A stretch of 64,000 bases of DNA from contig CAJTFL010000005.1 of the NCBI GenBank assembly GCA_910575565.1, positions 124,001 to 188,000 on the forward strand. Reading direction: 5' to 3'. Below, piece after piece: positions 44,585 to 53,414 of this stretch. The notes beneath the pieces were generated by a model. It was not told the origin of the DNA. It saw only the letters and a list, made by a program, of their open reading frames with translations, and did not search any database. Origin of the DNA: Lachnospiraceae bacterium (GTDB lineage Bacteria; Bacillota; Clostridia; Lachnospirales; Lachnospiraceae). Within the stretch, counting starts at the first letter, position 1; every line of letters starts with the position of its first letter. A program made the translations under genes and the position numbers.

Positions 44585-45172
44585 ATGGGAAAACTGTGGG
44601 ACAGATTAAAACGGAACCGAAAGGGCCATACCTTGATTGAACTTACGGTCAGCTTTGCCTTAATCGGAATGCTTATGGGGGCGGCCGGCACTATCCTGCT
44701 TCAAGGCATGGGGCGGCATTATCAGATGATGGCGCGGCTGAATATGATCTCCGTCAGCCGAATGATCCTGGATAAGGTGGCAGAGGAGCTTTCAGGGGCT
44801 AAAAATAACGGGCATGAAAGCACTTCGGTGCGGATAATTTCCAAGGGAAGCACGGGAAGCGCGGCAGTGATTTTTACCTCCCGAAAGAATCGGCGGACAG
44901 AGATAACCCGGACGGCAAAGGAAGGCCATCCGCACCTTCTCCTTTCCTGCGGGCAGCAGTGGTATTTTGACGAAGGCATATACCAGGGCTGTGAGATCGA
45001 AGGATTGGAGTTTGACCAATTAATTAAAGCGGACGGCAGACCTACCAATGTCATCAAGGTCAGCCTGACGTTGAGAAACAAGAAAACCGGCTCCCTTTAT
45101 GCTGAAAGCCGGTGCGTGCCTTTAAGGCAGTTTATCACGGAGGAAGATATCCGCCGCATTGTCACGGAATAA
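44585..45172 (+). CDS. Minor pilin/pseudopilin
   Basis: A 195-aa prepilin with leader ending at Gly14, then HTLIELTVSFALIGMLMGAA (Glu at +5, residue 19). The remaining part has ARLNMISVSRMILDKVAEEL, typical of PilW/ComGF-type minor pilins, and ends with QFITEEDIRRIVTE. It is the last gene of the operon. Convergent to lepB with 67 bp between. Confidence 0.8.
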   Translation: MGKLWDRLKRNRKGHTLIELTVSFALIGMLMGAAGTILLQGMGRHYQMMARLNMISVSRMILDKVAEELSGAKNNGHESTSVRIISKGSTGSAAVIFTSRKNRRTEITRTAKEGHPHLLLSCGQQWYFDEGIYQGCEIEGLEFDQLIKADGRPTNVIKVSLTLRNKKTGSLYAESRCVPLRQFITEEDIRRIVTE

Positions 45173-45239
45173 AATACGCCGCTTATTCAGGCAACAGGTA
45201 GTATTTCTGCTGCGTTGGATAAAGAGGGCAGAGTTACAT

Positions 45240-45860
45240 TTACTCTAGTTTGCCCATCTTATTGAAGGGCCAGTAGCGGAACTGGACTTTTGCGATGATT
45301 TTATCACGATGGACAAAGGTGTTATCCCAGTAGCGGGCATCGTAGGAAAAGTTCCGGTTATCCCCCATCATAAAATAAGAATCTTCCGGTACTTCAAAAT
45401 GCATATCCTCCTCCGGGAACATTTCTTCTTTTAAATAAGGCTCGTCTAAAGGGGTCTCCGAACCGTTTTTATAAACTTTTCCGTCGGAGATGTCAATGGT
45501 ATCCCCGGGGAGGCCGATAACCCGCTTAACGTAATAAATCGATTCGTCATCGGGGAAGCGGAAGATGGCGATGTCCCCTTCCTTGGGATCGGAAAACCAG
45601 TAGGAGAACCGGAAACCGATTACCCGGTCGTTGGTCATAATGGTATTTTCCATGGAGCCGCTGGGAACCTTGCTGTTGGCGATAATAAACGTATTAAGCA
45701 CGAAAGCAATGCAGGCAGCCGTCACCAGGATCTGGATCCAGCTGATGATTTCTGCTTTCAGGCCGCCGGAAGGCTTGCCGTTTTCCTGGTCAGGCTGGTT
45801 ATCTTCTCTTTGGGGTTCGTCGTGCCGGACGGAGCCTAATCTGCGATTTTCAGAATTCAT
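45240..45860 (-). CDS. lepB: Signal peptidase I
   Basis: Membrane serine protease that removes signal peptides. One N-terminal helix (about 43-63), then the catalytic Ser in NSKVPSGSMENTIMTNDRVI, the Lys in IYYVKRVIGLPGD, and GDNRNFSYDARYW (box E). Length about 206 aa fits Firmicute SipS-type enzymes. The ATG at 45860 with AGGATAGG upstream is preferred to an in-frame TTG at 45875. It sits beside the pilus operon but convergent, so a role in pilus assembly is not implied. Confidence 0.93.
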   Translation of the reverse strand: MNSENRRLGSVRHDEPQREDNQPDQENGKPSGGLKAEIISWIQILVTAACIAFVLNTFIIANSKVPSGSMENTIMTNDRVIGFRFSYWFSDPKEGDIAIFRFPDDESIYYVKRVIGLPGDTIDISDGKVYKNGSETPLDEPYLKEEMFPEEDMHFEVPEDSYFMMGDNRNFSYDARYWDNTFVHRDKIIAKVQFRYWPFNKMGKLE

Positions 45861-45907
45861 TATTCCTATCCTCAATTCTTTCCATAATGATCAGCGCACA
45901 TAAGGTA

Positions 45908-45977
45908 AAATCAGGGGCATAATCAGGGGGAGCATTGGCCATTAAGCACGCTCCAAGGCTTATGCGCCCTGATTTTT
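45908..45977. repeat. Long hairpin upstream of lepB
   Basis: AAAATCAGGGGCATAA (45908-45923) pairs with TTATGCGCCCTGATTTT (45960-45976), with an inner GGAGC/GCTCC pair. It has a T run on the + strand and one on the minus strand, like a bidirectional terminator, but both neighbours point away from it. It could be a leader attenuator for lepB. Confidence 0.45.
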
Positions 45978-46372
45978 AATGGATTTTGCCCACGGCAGAT
46001 AAAGGCGCTGAACAGTTACAGTATATTTTAGTTTTTCTGATTCTGCAAGGTTTTTCCGAAAAAGATCAGAAACTTTTCATGATTTGGAAATAAAAACCAG
46101 GGATTTTGCGAAAAAAAGGCTGGAAGGCGTTGGGAAAACAGGGTAAAATAGAGGTATTGGAGGGGGAATTGATGCGTTGGCAGTTTGGAGGAAAATGGAT
46201 GCTTTGTCAACTTGGATAGCTGGTGAGGCAGATTTTGACGCTGGGGTGTTTCGGACGGTGTTGAGGGTGGATGGAGGCGGCTAGTGTACGGGTTAATTCT
46301 TGACTGGTGCTTGATTGGCGTTTAGTTTGCTGAAACGCCGGCGCCGGGCGGGGTCTTTCACGAGTTTAGCGT

Positions 46373-46508
46373 CCGCTGCGCCACCGGCGGAGCCAAGGGT
46401 AAGTGACGATGGAATATGGCCTGGCGCAGCGGAAAAGCACTAAAATATATGATCCAGTGCAGTGAAAAGCACTAAACATATGCTCTGACTCCGCAAAAAA
46501 GCACTAAA
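46373..46508 (+). promoter_or_regulatory. Structured leader with 32-bp repeats before the DUF3810 gene
   Basis: A perfect 11-bp pair CCGCTGCGCCA (46373-46383) and TGGCGCAGCGG (46422-46432) is followed by three copies of AAAGCACTAAA at 32-bp intervals (GCACTAAA at 46437, 46469, 46501). The last copy ends 30 bp before the start codon. The surrounding 45978-46538 holds no gene. Either iterated protein-binding sites or a structured RNA could explain it; I do not recognise a known riboswitch. Confidence 0.45.
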
Positions 46509-46538
46509 TCCCTGCAAAAGAACCAGGAGGTCTTAAGG

Positions 46539-47672
46539 ATGAATAAGGAACATACCCCAGAAACAAATGCCAAATCCCCCATACCGAAAAAAAAATCCCA
46601 AGGCAGGAAATGGAAGGCAGGCATTGGGCTGCTTATGGCAGCTTTTCTGCTGCAGATTTTGGCCCGCAGGCTTAGTGGGTTTGGCCAATGGTATGCCGTT
46701 ACGGTATATCCCATCCTGGTTCGGGTGATTGGCGGGATGTTTGGCCTGTTCCCTTTTTCCGTGGCGGAGCTTGGCCTGTACGCCTTCCTTGTGGGAATCG
46801 TCCTCCTGGGGATTTTCCGCATACAAAAGGGGTTAAAATGTGGGCTGGCAGGGGAACTTAAGAAACTGGCTTCTGAGGTTTTCCTTATCCTTTCTTTCCT
46901 GGCATTTTCCTATACGGCAAACTGCGGGGTTAATTATTACCGGCAGCCGTTTTCCGCTTACCTGGATCTGGAGGTGAGGGATTCTTCGGCAGATGAATTG
47001 GAAGAGCTTTGCATCTTATTAAAGGAGCGGCTGGAGGAGTCTGCCGGGGAGCTTTTGGCGGAGTGGGGAACCTTAGTCCCTTCTCATAAGGTGCAGCGGG
47101 GATTTGCGCGGCAGGCCAGGGCGGACATGAAAAAGCTTAAGGGGGATTACTCCTGCCTGTCTGCCGCCTATCCTGTGCCGAAGCCGGTGCTTGTGTCGGA
47201 AATCTTATCGGTGCAGTCCCTGTCCGGGATCTATGCGCCATTTACCATTGAGGCGAATTATAACCAGGACATGACGGCTTATAATATTCCTCATACTGCT
47301 TGTCACGAACTGTCCCACTTAAGCGGGTTTATGCGGGAGGAGGAGGCAAATTTTATTGGGTACTTAGCCTGTGTAGGATCCGATTCGCTTTATTCCCGCT
47401 ACAGCGGCTACGCAGCTGGCTTTCTCTATGTGAACAATGCGTTGTTTCGCCAAAGGCCTGGGGAGGCTTTAAAGCTTTACGGGGAGCTGCCCAAGGAGGT
47501 TTTAGCGGATTTCCGGGAAAACAGCCGGTTTTGGAAACGGTATGAGGGCCGCATAGCGGAGGCTTCCACGAAAATCAATGATACTTATTTAAAGGCAAAC
47601 AGCCAGGCGGATGGGGTGAAAAGCTACGGGCAGGTGGTGGATTTGCTGCTGGCCTACTACAGGGAGCGGTGA
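46539..47672 (+). CDS. DUF3810 membrane protein with metalloprotease motif
   Basis: A 377-aa protein with three N-terminal hydrophobic segments (about 29-50, 60-90 and 105-130) and a large outer domain. Within it TACHELSHLSGFMREEEANF has HEXXH (His256, Glu257, His260) followed by EEE about 10 residues later, a gluzincin-like zinc arrangement. It matches the DUF3810 family, whose substrate is unknown. An AGGAGG lies 8 bp before the ATG. Peptidase activity is inferred from the motif. Confidence 0.8.
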   Translation: MNKEHTPETNAKSPIPKKKSQGRKWKAGIGLLMAAFLLQILARRLSGFGQWYAVTVYPILVRVIGGMFGLFPFSVAELGLYAFLVGIVLLGIFRIQKGLKCGLAGELKKLASEVFLILSFLAFSYTANCGVNYYRQPFSAYLDLEVRDSSADELEELCILLKERLEESAGELLAEWGTLVPSHKVQRGFARQARADMKKLKGDYSCLSAAYPVPKPVLVSEILSVQSLSGIYAPFTIEANYNQDMTAYNIPHTACHELSHLSGFMREEEANFIGYLACVGSDSLYSRYSGYAAGFLYVNNALFRQRPGEALKLYGELPKEVLADFRENSRFWKRYEGRIAEASTKINDTYLKANSQADGVKSYGQVVDLLLAYYRER

Positions 47673-47708
47673 TACGCGGATTGTTGGTGCAAAAAGTGCA
47701 AGATTTCA

Positions 47709-47737
47709 TTGCTATTCCAGGTATAAAATGGTAAAAT
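47709..47737 (+). promoter_or_regulatory. glgB promoter
   Basis: TTGCTA (47709-47714), 17-bp spacer, TAAAAT (47732-47737), about 35 bp before the start codon of glgB. Confidence 0.55.
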
Positions 47738-47772
47738 ATCCATAAAGAGCGACTATGCAAGGGGGTTTTATT

Positions 47773-50439
47773 ATGGAGAAAAAATTGTATGATTTGCTGG
47801 ACTGGGCAGTAATCGAGGAATTGATCTATTCCGAATCGTCCGATCCCCACCGGGCGCTGGGGCCGCATATGACGGAAGAGGGCCTTCTTGTCCAGGCGCT
47901 GATCCCTACGGCAAAATCCGTGTCGGTAAAGCTGGCGGACGGCAGCCAGTATCCTATGGAGGATGTGGATCCGGAGGGAGAGTACAGGGGGTTTTTTGCG
48001 GCGCTGCTGCCGAAGAAGGCTTCCAAAGGATACGTGTACCAGGTGGTTTACGACAATGACGTTCAGGAAGAGCTGGGAGATCCCTATGGATTTAAGCCCC
48101 AGCTTACGGAAAATGATTTAAAGAAGTTTGAGGCCGGGATTCACTATAACCTGTACGATAAGCTGGGCGCCCATTTGATGAAGGTGGGGAAGACAGAGGG
48201 CGTGTATTTCGCCGTATGGGCTCCCTGCGCTATGCGGGTCAGCGTAGTGGGGGATTTTAACCTTTGGGACGGGCGGCGCCACCAGATGAGGAAGCTGGGC
48301 AGCTCCGGGATTTTCGAGCTGTTTATTCCCGGCCTTAAGGAGGGGGCGATCTATAAGTACGAGGTAAAGACCATGAAGGGCGAACCGATGCTGAAAGCGG
48401 ATCCTTACGGGAATTACTGCGAGCTCCGCCCCAATAACGCTTCGGTGGTGTGGGATTTGAACCAGTATCAGTGGACGGATCAGGAGTGGATGGCGGCCAG
48501 GGCGAAGGGCGATACTAAGGACAAGCCGGTGAATATCTATGAGGTGCATTTAGGCTCCTGGATCCGGAAGCAGATTTTAATCAATGAGGACGGCTCCGAG
48601 GTGGCAGGCTCCGAATTTTATAATTACCGGGAGATTGCCGTGAAGCTGGCGGAGTATGTGAAGCAGATGGGCTATACCCATATCGAGCTTCTCCCGGTGA
48701 TGGAGCATCCTTTGGATGCCTCCTGGGGCTATCAGGTGACGGGATATTATGCACCCACCAGCCGGTACGGCACGCCGGATGATTTTATGTATTTTATGGA
48801 TTATATGCACGGACAGGGGATTGGCGTGATCCTGGACTGGGTTCCGGCCCATTTCCCCCGGGATATCCACGGGCTGGCCTGTTTTGACGGAAGCTGTGTC
48901 TATGAGCATCAGGATCCCAGGCAGGGAGCTCATCCCCACTGGGGAACGCTGATCTATAATTACGGCCGCCCAGGCGTCAGCAATTTCCTGATTGCCAATG
49001 CGATTTTCTGGGCGGACAAGTTCCATGCCGACGGGATCCGCATGGATGCGGTGGCCTCTATGCTGTACCTGGATTACGGGAAGAATGACGGGGAGTGGGT
49101 GGCCAATATTTACGGCGGCCACGAAAATTTGGAAGCGGTAGAATTCCTAAAGCATTTAAGTTCCGTGTTTAAAGGCCGCGGGGACGGGGCAATCCTGATT
49201 GCCGAGGAGTCCACCGCATGGCCCAGGATTACCAGCAGCGTAAAGGACGACGGCCTTGGCTTTGATTATAAGTGGAACATGGGGTGGATGAACGATTTCC
49301 TCAATTACATGAAATGCGATCCCTATTTCCGGAAGAATAATTACGGCAACTTGACTTTCAGTATGCTGTACGCTTACAGCGAGGACTTTGTGCTGGTGTT
49401 CTCCCATGATGAGGTGGTTCATGGGAAGGGTTCCATGCTGGGGAAGATGCCAGGGGAGTCCTTAGAAAAGAAGGCGGAGAATTTGCGGGCGGCTTATGGC
49501 TTTTATATGGGCCATCCGGGCAAGAAGCTTCTCTTTATGGGCCAGGAGTTCGGGCAGGTTCATGAGTGGAACGAAAATGATGATTTAGACTGGGATATCC
49601 TTCAGTTCCCCCTGCATAAGCAGCTTCAGGATTATGTAAAGACGTTAAATGCCCTGTACAGATCCCATCCGGCCATGTACCAGGAGGATTACTATCCGGA
49701 AGGATTCCAGTGGATTAACTGTACGTACCATGAGGAAAGCCTGGCGATGTTTGTGCGCCAGACCAAGAAGCCGGAGGAAACCCTGCTGTTTGTCTGCAAT
49801 TTCGACAATGTGGAGCGGCCGGATTTTAGGGTAGGCGTTCCTTTCTATGGGAAATATAAGGAAATTGTTTCCAGTGCTGACAGCAAATTCGGTGGCCCTG
49901 GAGCGGGCAATCCCAGGGCGAAGACTACAAAGGCTATTGAGTGGGACGGGCGGGATTACTCCATCGAGATCAATATCCCGGCGATGAGCGTATCCATCTT
50001 TGAGTGCACGCCTGCGCCGGAGCCGAAGAAAGCAGCAAGGGCGGAAAGGCCGAAAGCCATTAAAGCCGAAAAGGTGAAGGCGGCAAAGGCCGTTAAGACA
50101 CCTTCCGGGAAAACGGCGAAGGCGGAAGCGATAGCGGAGCCGGAAAAGAAAACGGCGAAGGCGGAAGCGGCGGCGGAGCCGGAAAAAAGAGCGGTGAAAG
50201 CGTCAAGGGCAGAGCCGGAAAAGAAGGCGGCGGAAGCGGTGAAAGCAGAGCCGGAAAAAAGGGCAGCGAAGGCGGAAGCGGTGAAAGCAGGGCCGGCGAA
50301 AGAGCCAGGAAAAAAGGGGAAAGCGGCGAAGGAAGCAAAGGCGGAAAAAGCAAAGCCTAAAGCGGAGAAAAAGACAGCGGAGAAAAAGAACACCGTGAAA
50401 AAAGCATCAAAAGCCGCAAAAACCGACAGTAAAAAGTAA
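47773..50439 (+). CDS. glgB: 1,4-alpha-glucan branching enzyme with Ala/Lys/Glu-rich tail
   Basis: GH13 enzyme that makes alpha-1,6 branches in glycogen. The N-terminal CBM48 domains lead into the catalytic barrel, with GIRMDAVASMLYLDYG (nucleophile Asp near residue 419), ILIAEESTAWP (acid/base Glu near 475), and FSHDEVVHGKGSM (near residue 544). The core ends at about residue 745. The last 140 residues are almost only Ala, Lys, Glu and Pro, with repeated AEPEKK(A/T) units, unlike usual GlgB. AAGGGGG precedes the ATG at 47773. No other glg gene is adjacent. Confidence 0.93.
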   Translation: MEKKLYDLLDWAVIEELIYSESSDPHRALGPHMTEEGLLVQALIPTAKSVSVKLADGSQYPMEDVDPEGEYRGFFAALLPKKASKGYVYQVVYDNDVQEELGDPYGFKPQLTENDLKKFEAGIHYNLYDKLGAHLMKVGKTEGVYFAVWAPCAMRVSVVGDFNLWDGRRHQMRKLGSSGIFELFIPGLKEGAIYKYEVKTMKGEPMLKADPYGNYCELRPNNASVVWDLNQYQWTDQEWMAARAKGDTKDKPVNIYEVHLGSWIRKQILINEDGSEVAGSEFYNYREIAVKLAEYVKQMGYTHIELLPVMEHPLDASWGYQVTGYYAPTSRYGTPDDFMYFMDYMHGQGIGVILDWVPAHFPRDIHGLACFDGSCVYEHQDPRQGAHPHWGTLIYNYGRPGVSNFLIANAIFWADKFHADGIRMDAVASMLYLDYGKNDGEWVANIYGGHENLEAVEFLKHLSSVFKGRGDGAILIAEESTAWPRITSSVKDDGLGFDYKWNMGWMNDFLNYMKCDPYFRKNNYGNLTFSMLYAYSEDFVLVFSHDEVVHGKGSMLGKMPGESLEKKAENLRAAYGFYMGHPGKKLLFMGQEFGQVHEWNENDDLDWDILQFPLHKQLQDYVKTLNALYRSHPAMYQEDYYPEGFQWINCTYHEESLAMFVRQTKKPEETLLFVCNFDNVERPDFRVGVPFYGKYKEIVSSADSKFGGPGAGNPRAKTTKAIEWDGRDYSIEINIPAMSVSIFECTPAPEPKKAARAERPKAIKAEKVKAAKAVKTPSGKTAKAEAIAEPEKKTAKAEAAAEPEKRAVKASRAEPEKKAAEAVKAEPEKRAAKAEAVKAGPAKEPGKKGKAAKEAKAEKAKPKAEKKTAEKKNTVKKASKAAKTDSKK

Positions 50440-50460
50440 ATGAAAAAGAGATGAAGGTCA

Positions 50461-50514
50461 GGGGCTTTTGCATTAAGCGGGGGAATTTCCTTAATGCAAA
50501 AGCCCCTGTTTTTT
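50461..50514 (+). terminator. Strong terminator after glgB
   Basis: A perfect 17-bp stem, GGGGCTTTTGCATTAAG (50461-50477) with its complement at 50490-50506, a 12-nt loop and TGTTTTTT after it. Confidence 0.92.
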
Positions 50515-50609
50515 GGCCTTGCGGCGATTAGTTACGGGGCGGCTTTAGGCATCGGTGAAGGCCTTTGGCATGGCGGATGCTTCCGGTAAAAAAGGAGGAT
50601 GGTTGTTTG

Positions 50610-51539
50610 ATGGAGAGATTACTAAGAAGTGATGCTTTCTTTGCCTTGGCCCGGCTGGAGGAAGGGGCAGCGAGAGAGGAGGGAACGGCAAATATGGAGG
50701 GTCTGACGTTGGATATGGTGATGAATACGCTTAAATCCTGGCTTCCAGGGCTGGCAAGGCTTGGCCTGCGCCTGCTGGTGGTGGGCTTGATCCTGCTGGT
50801 GGGCCTAAAGCTGATTGGCGGAGCCAGGAAATTTCTGGATAAAACCTTTGAACGGATGGAGATGGAAATCAGCTTAAAGAAATTCCTGCTGTCCCTGGCC
50901 AATGCCATGATGTATGTTTTTTTGGCGCTGGTAATAGCGGAAAAGCTGGGGATCAATCCCACTTCTTTGGTGGCGGTTATCGGCTCCGCCGGCGTGGCCA
51001 TCGCCTTATCCCTCCAGGAAAGCCTTTCTAATTTCGCCGGCGGGATTGTGATCCTGGTGATGAAGCCTTTCAGGGTGGGGAACTATATTATCACCACCCA
51101 GGTGGAGGGCTCGGTGACGAGTATCGGGCTAATCTATACCCAGCTTCTTACAGCGGATAACAAGTCGGTGGCGATTCCTAACGGCGGCCTGGCAAACTCC
51201 GCCATTACCAATGTGACGGCGGAAACCAGGCGCAGGCTGGATTTTTTTGTGGGAATCAGCTATGATTCGGATTTGCGCAGGGCGAAGGATATTTTGTTTC
51301 AGCTTATGGATACCCATCCCTTCACCCTCCACGAGGAGGGGCGGATGCCGGAAGTTTTTGTGTGGGAGCTGGGGGACAGCGCAGTGACATTGGGCTGCCG
51401 GGCCTGGGTGGCCACGGAAAATTACTGGAAGCTGAAATTCGACATTACGGAAGGGATTAAGCTTAGGTATGATGAGGAGGGGATAGCAATCCCCTACAGG
51501 CAGCTTGATGTGACCATAAAAGGCGGCGATGAGGATTAG
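50610..51539 (+). CDS. MscS-family mechanosensitive channel
   Basis: A 309-aa channel that releases solutes during osmotic downshock. One or two early hydrophobic segments, then LANAMMYVFLALVIAEKLGI and the pore helix region SLVAVIGSAGVAIALSLQES, followed by the beta domain FRVGNYIITTQVEGSVTSIG and VAIPNGGLANSAITN. This is the conserved MscS layout. GGAGG is 11-12 nt before the ATG at 50610, a long spacing; a TTG at 50607 and ATG at 50694 are possible. It follows a terminator and is probably single. Confidence 0.9.
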   Translation: MERLLRSDAFFALARLEEGAAREEGTANMEGLTLDMVMNTLKSWLPGLARLGLRLLVVGLILLVGLKLIGGARKFLDKTFERMEMEISLKKFLLSLANAMMYVFLALVIAEKLGINPTSLVAVIGSAGVAIALSLQESLSNFAGGIVILVMKPFRVGNYIITTQVEGSVTSIGLIYTQLLTADNKSVAIPNGGLANSAITNVTAETRRRLDFFVGISYDSDLRRAKDILFQLMDTHPFTLHEEGRMPEVFVWELGDSAVTLGCRAWVATENYWKLKFDITEGIKLRYDEEGIAIPYRQLDVTIKGGDED

Positions 51540-51565
51540 AAAATTTTAGGTTTTTCCCCTCGATC

Positions 51566-51628
51566 AATTTGCAAACAAATTAATTCTATATCTTTCCTGA
51601 TTTTGTTAATTTGCATATAAATTAATTC
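51566..51628 (+). promoter_or_regulatory. Paired candidate operators upstream of the sugar operon
   Basis: AATTTGCAAACAAATTAATT (from 51566) and AATTTGCATATAAATTAATT (from 51608) are direct copies differing at two positions, 42 bp apart (about four helical turns). They are upstream of the promoter. A regulator such as the ArsR-type protein at 55167 may bind them. Confidence 0.55.
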
Positions 51629-51703
51629 AATGGATATAATGAATGATTTTAGCGGTTATTTTTATTGATATTTTACAAAAATATAAATATTATTTGTAGC
51701 ATA

Positions 51704-51732
51704 TTGACTATTTTTGATATATTACTTATAAT
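51704..51732 (+). promoter_or_regulatory. Promoter of the sugar-uptake operon
   Basis: TTGACT (51704-51709), 17-bp spacer, TATAAT (51727-51732), about 120 bp before the first gene; very close to consensus. Confidence 0.8.
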
Positions 51733-51858
51733 ATTATTAAGTTAAAACTAAATCTAAAAAAATAAAGGATTTAGTTTTTCCGTTAATACACGTGTATTGG
51801 TTTTAGCAGTTTATTCAGATTGTCCAGTTGTTGTGTTAAGTTGATCAAGGAGGATTTT

Positions 51859-53319
51859 ATGCGAAAAAGATTACTGAGTATATTGTTGTGCGGGACATTG
51901 ATGGGCGCATCCTTGGCAGGATGCGGCACAAAGGCTTCCGATGCTCCATCTGCAGGGGGAGAAGCGAAAACGGAGGCAGGAGCGAAAGCGGAGGAAGGCG
52001 CCGCCGATACTTCGGCAGCGGCAAAGGAGGAGAAGGAAACCACGGCGGCTGCGGCCCCTGATGATAAGAGCACCACGGGAACGAATACCTTTGTGGACGG
52101 CGGCACGGAGATGGCTCTTTGGACTTTCCAGGAACTTCATGTGGATTTCTATACTGAAATGGCGGATCGGTGGAATGAAGCTTATCCGGACAAGCCCATT
52201 AATTTAACGGTGACTACCGGGCAAAGCTCCGCCTTGCTGACCAAGCTTTTAGTGGCGCTCCAGTCAGGCACGGGCGCGCCGGATTTGGCCGATATTGAGA
52301 TTAGCCGTTACGCAACTTACTTAAAGGAAAATTACCTGATCCCGATTAATGATGTGGTTGCCCCGTATGAGGATGAGATCGTGATGTCCAGGGTAAAGAT
52401 GTACAGGGATTCGGAAGACAATTATTATGGAATTGATTTCCATTTAGGCGCCAGCGTATGCTATTACAATATGGATATCATGAATGAGGCCGGTGTTGAT
52501 CCGGCGACGATTGAAACCTGGGACGACTACTATAATGCCGGCCTTCAGGTTCTGGAAAAGACCGGTAAGCCGATGTGCGCGGTAGAAATCAGCGACTTGT
52601 TCCTGCCTCAGATGATGCTCCTGGAGAAAGGCGTCCAGTTTGTAAATGAGAATGGAGAGCCGAATGTGGCGGCGCCTGAGCACGCAGAGGTGATTGCCTT
52701 TATCCAGAAGATGATCAAGGACGGCGTATGTGAAGTGGCTCCGGGGGGGCAGTTCCATGTGGAAGAGTGGTACGGCCATCTTAACGGCGGCGGCGTAGCC
52801 TCCGTAGCCATGCCCTTATGGTATATGGGACGTTTCGCTAACTACTGCCCGGACTTAAAAGGAAAGATTGCCATCTATCAGATCCCGGTATGGAATAAGG
52901 GCGACACGCGCTGCGTGCTCCAGGGCGGCACAGGCACAGGCGTTACGAACCAGTCTGCCCACCCGGAGCTGGCGAAGGAATTCCTGGCGTTTGCCAAGCT
53001 GTCGGAGGAAGGCAACCGTTATATCTGGGAAAAATTAGGGTTTGATCCTATCCGGCTTTCCCTTTGGGATGATGAGGCCATGACCCATGATCCGGATAAC
53101 AAGTTTATCCAATATTTCCAAACCAATCCCTTCGACGTGCTGAATGAGATTCGGGCTGAGTACGGCATTGATCTGATTGCCCCGGATATCTCCGGCGCAT
53201 ACGCAGCCTGCAGCAGCACCTTGCGCTCCACCATTTATCCTAATGTTTTTGACCTGGATCTGGAAGCTGACGTAAGCCAGCTGCTTCAGGAAAATCAGGA
53301 CAGCATCATCTATGATTGA
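51859..53319 (+). CDS. Sugar ABC transporter substrate-binding lipoprotein
   Basis: A 486-aa lipoprotein: signal peptide with lipobox LAGC (Cys22), an Ala/Glu/Lys-rich linker to about residue 75, then a family 1 extracellular solute-binding fold (GTEMALWTFQELHVDFYTEM, ADIEISRYATYL, GQSSALLTKLLVALQSGTG). It captures an oligosaccharide outside the cell. Placement with an arabinofuranosidase suggests arabino-oligosaccharides. AAGGAGG precedes the ATG at 51859; an in-frame start at 51820 is before the signal peptide and unlikely. No ATPase gene is in the operon. Confidence 0.9.
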   Translation: MRKRLLSILLCGTLMGASLAGCGTKASDAPSAGGEAKTEAGAKAEEGAADTSAAAKEEKETTAAAAPDDKSTTGTNTFVDGGTEMALWTFQELHVDFYTEMADRWNEAYPDKPINLTVTTGQSSALLTKLLVALQSGTGAPDLADIEISRYATYLKENYLIPINDVVAPYEDEIVMSRVKMYRDSEDNYYGIDFHLGASVCYYNMDIMNEAGVDPATIETWDDYYNAGLQVLEKTGKPMCAVEISDLFLPQMMLLEKGVQFVNENGEPNVAAPEHAEVIAFIQKMIKDGVCEVAPGGQFHVEEWYGHLNGGGVASVAMPLWYMGRFANYCPDLKGKIAIYQIPVWNKGDTRCVLQGGTGTGVTNQSAHPELAKEFLAFAKLSEEGNRYIWEKLGFDPIRLSLWDDEAMTHDPDNKFIQYFQTNPFDVLNEIRAEYGIDLIAPDISGAYAACSSTLRSTIYPNVFDLDLEADVSQLLQENQDSIIYD

Positions 53320-53350
53320 TGCCATTCGGTAAAAACCTGGTAAAAGCGTT

Positions 53351-53378
53351 AAAGAGGGAACCTTCGGGTTCCCCCTTT
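53351..53378 (+). other. UUCG-loop hairpin between binding protein and permease genes
   Basis: AAAGAGGGAACC, loop TTCG, GGTTCCCCCTTT: a 12-bp stem with one mismatch. It has no T run. Such intra-operon hairpins often keep the binding-protein transcript more abundant than the permease part. Confidence 0.7.
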
Positions 53379-53414
53379 ACCCATAATCGCTTTTTCGCTG
53401 AGGAGGAATCAAGA

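Noticed and set aside
49956..50393. Phe/Ala/Ser-rich minus-strand frame opposite the GlgB tail
   Set aside because: It is the antisense reading of the Ala/Lys/Glu repeat, not a membrane protein gene.
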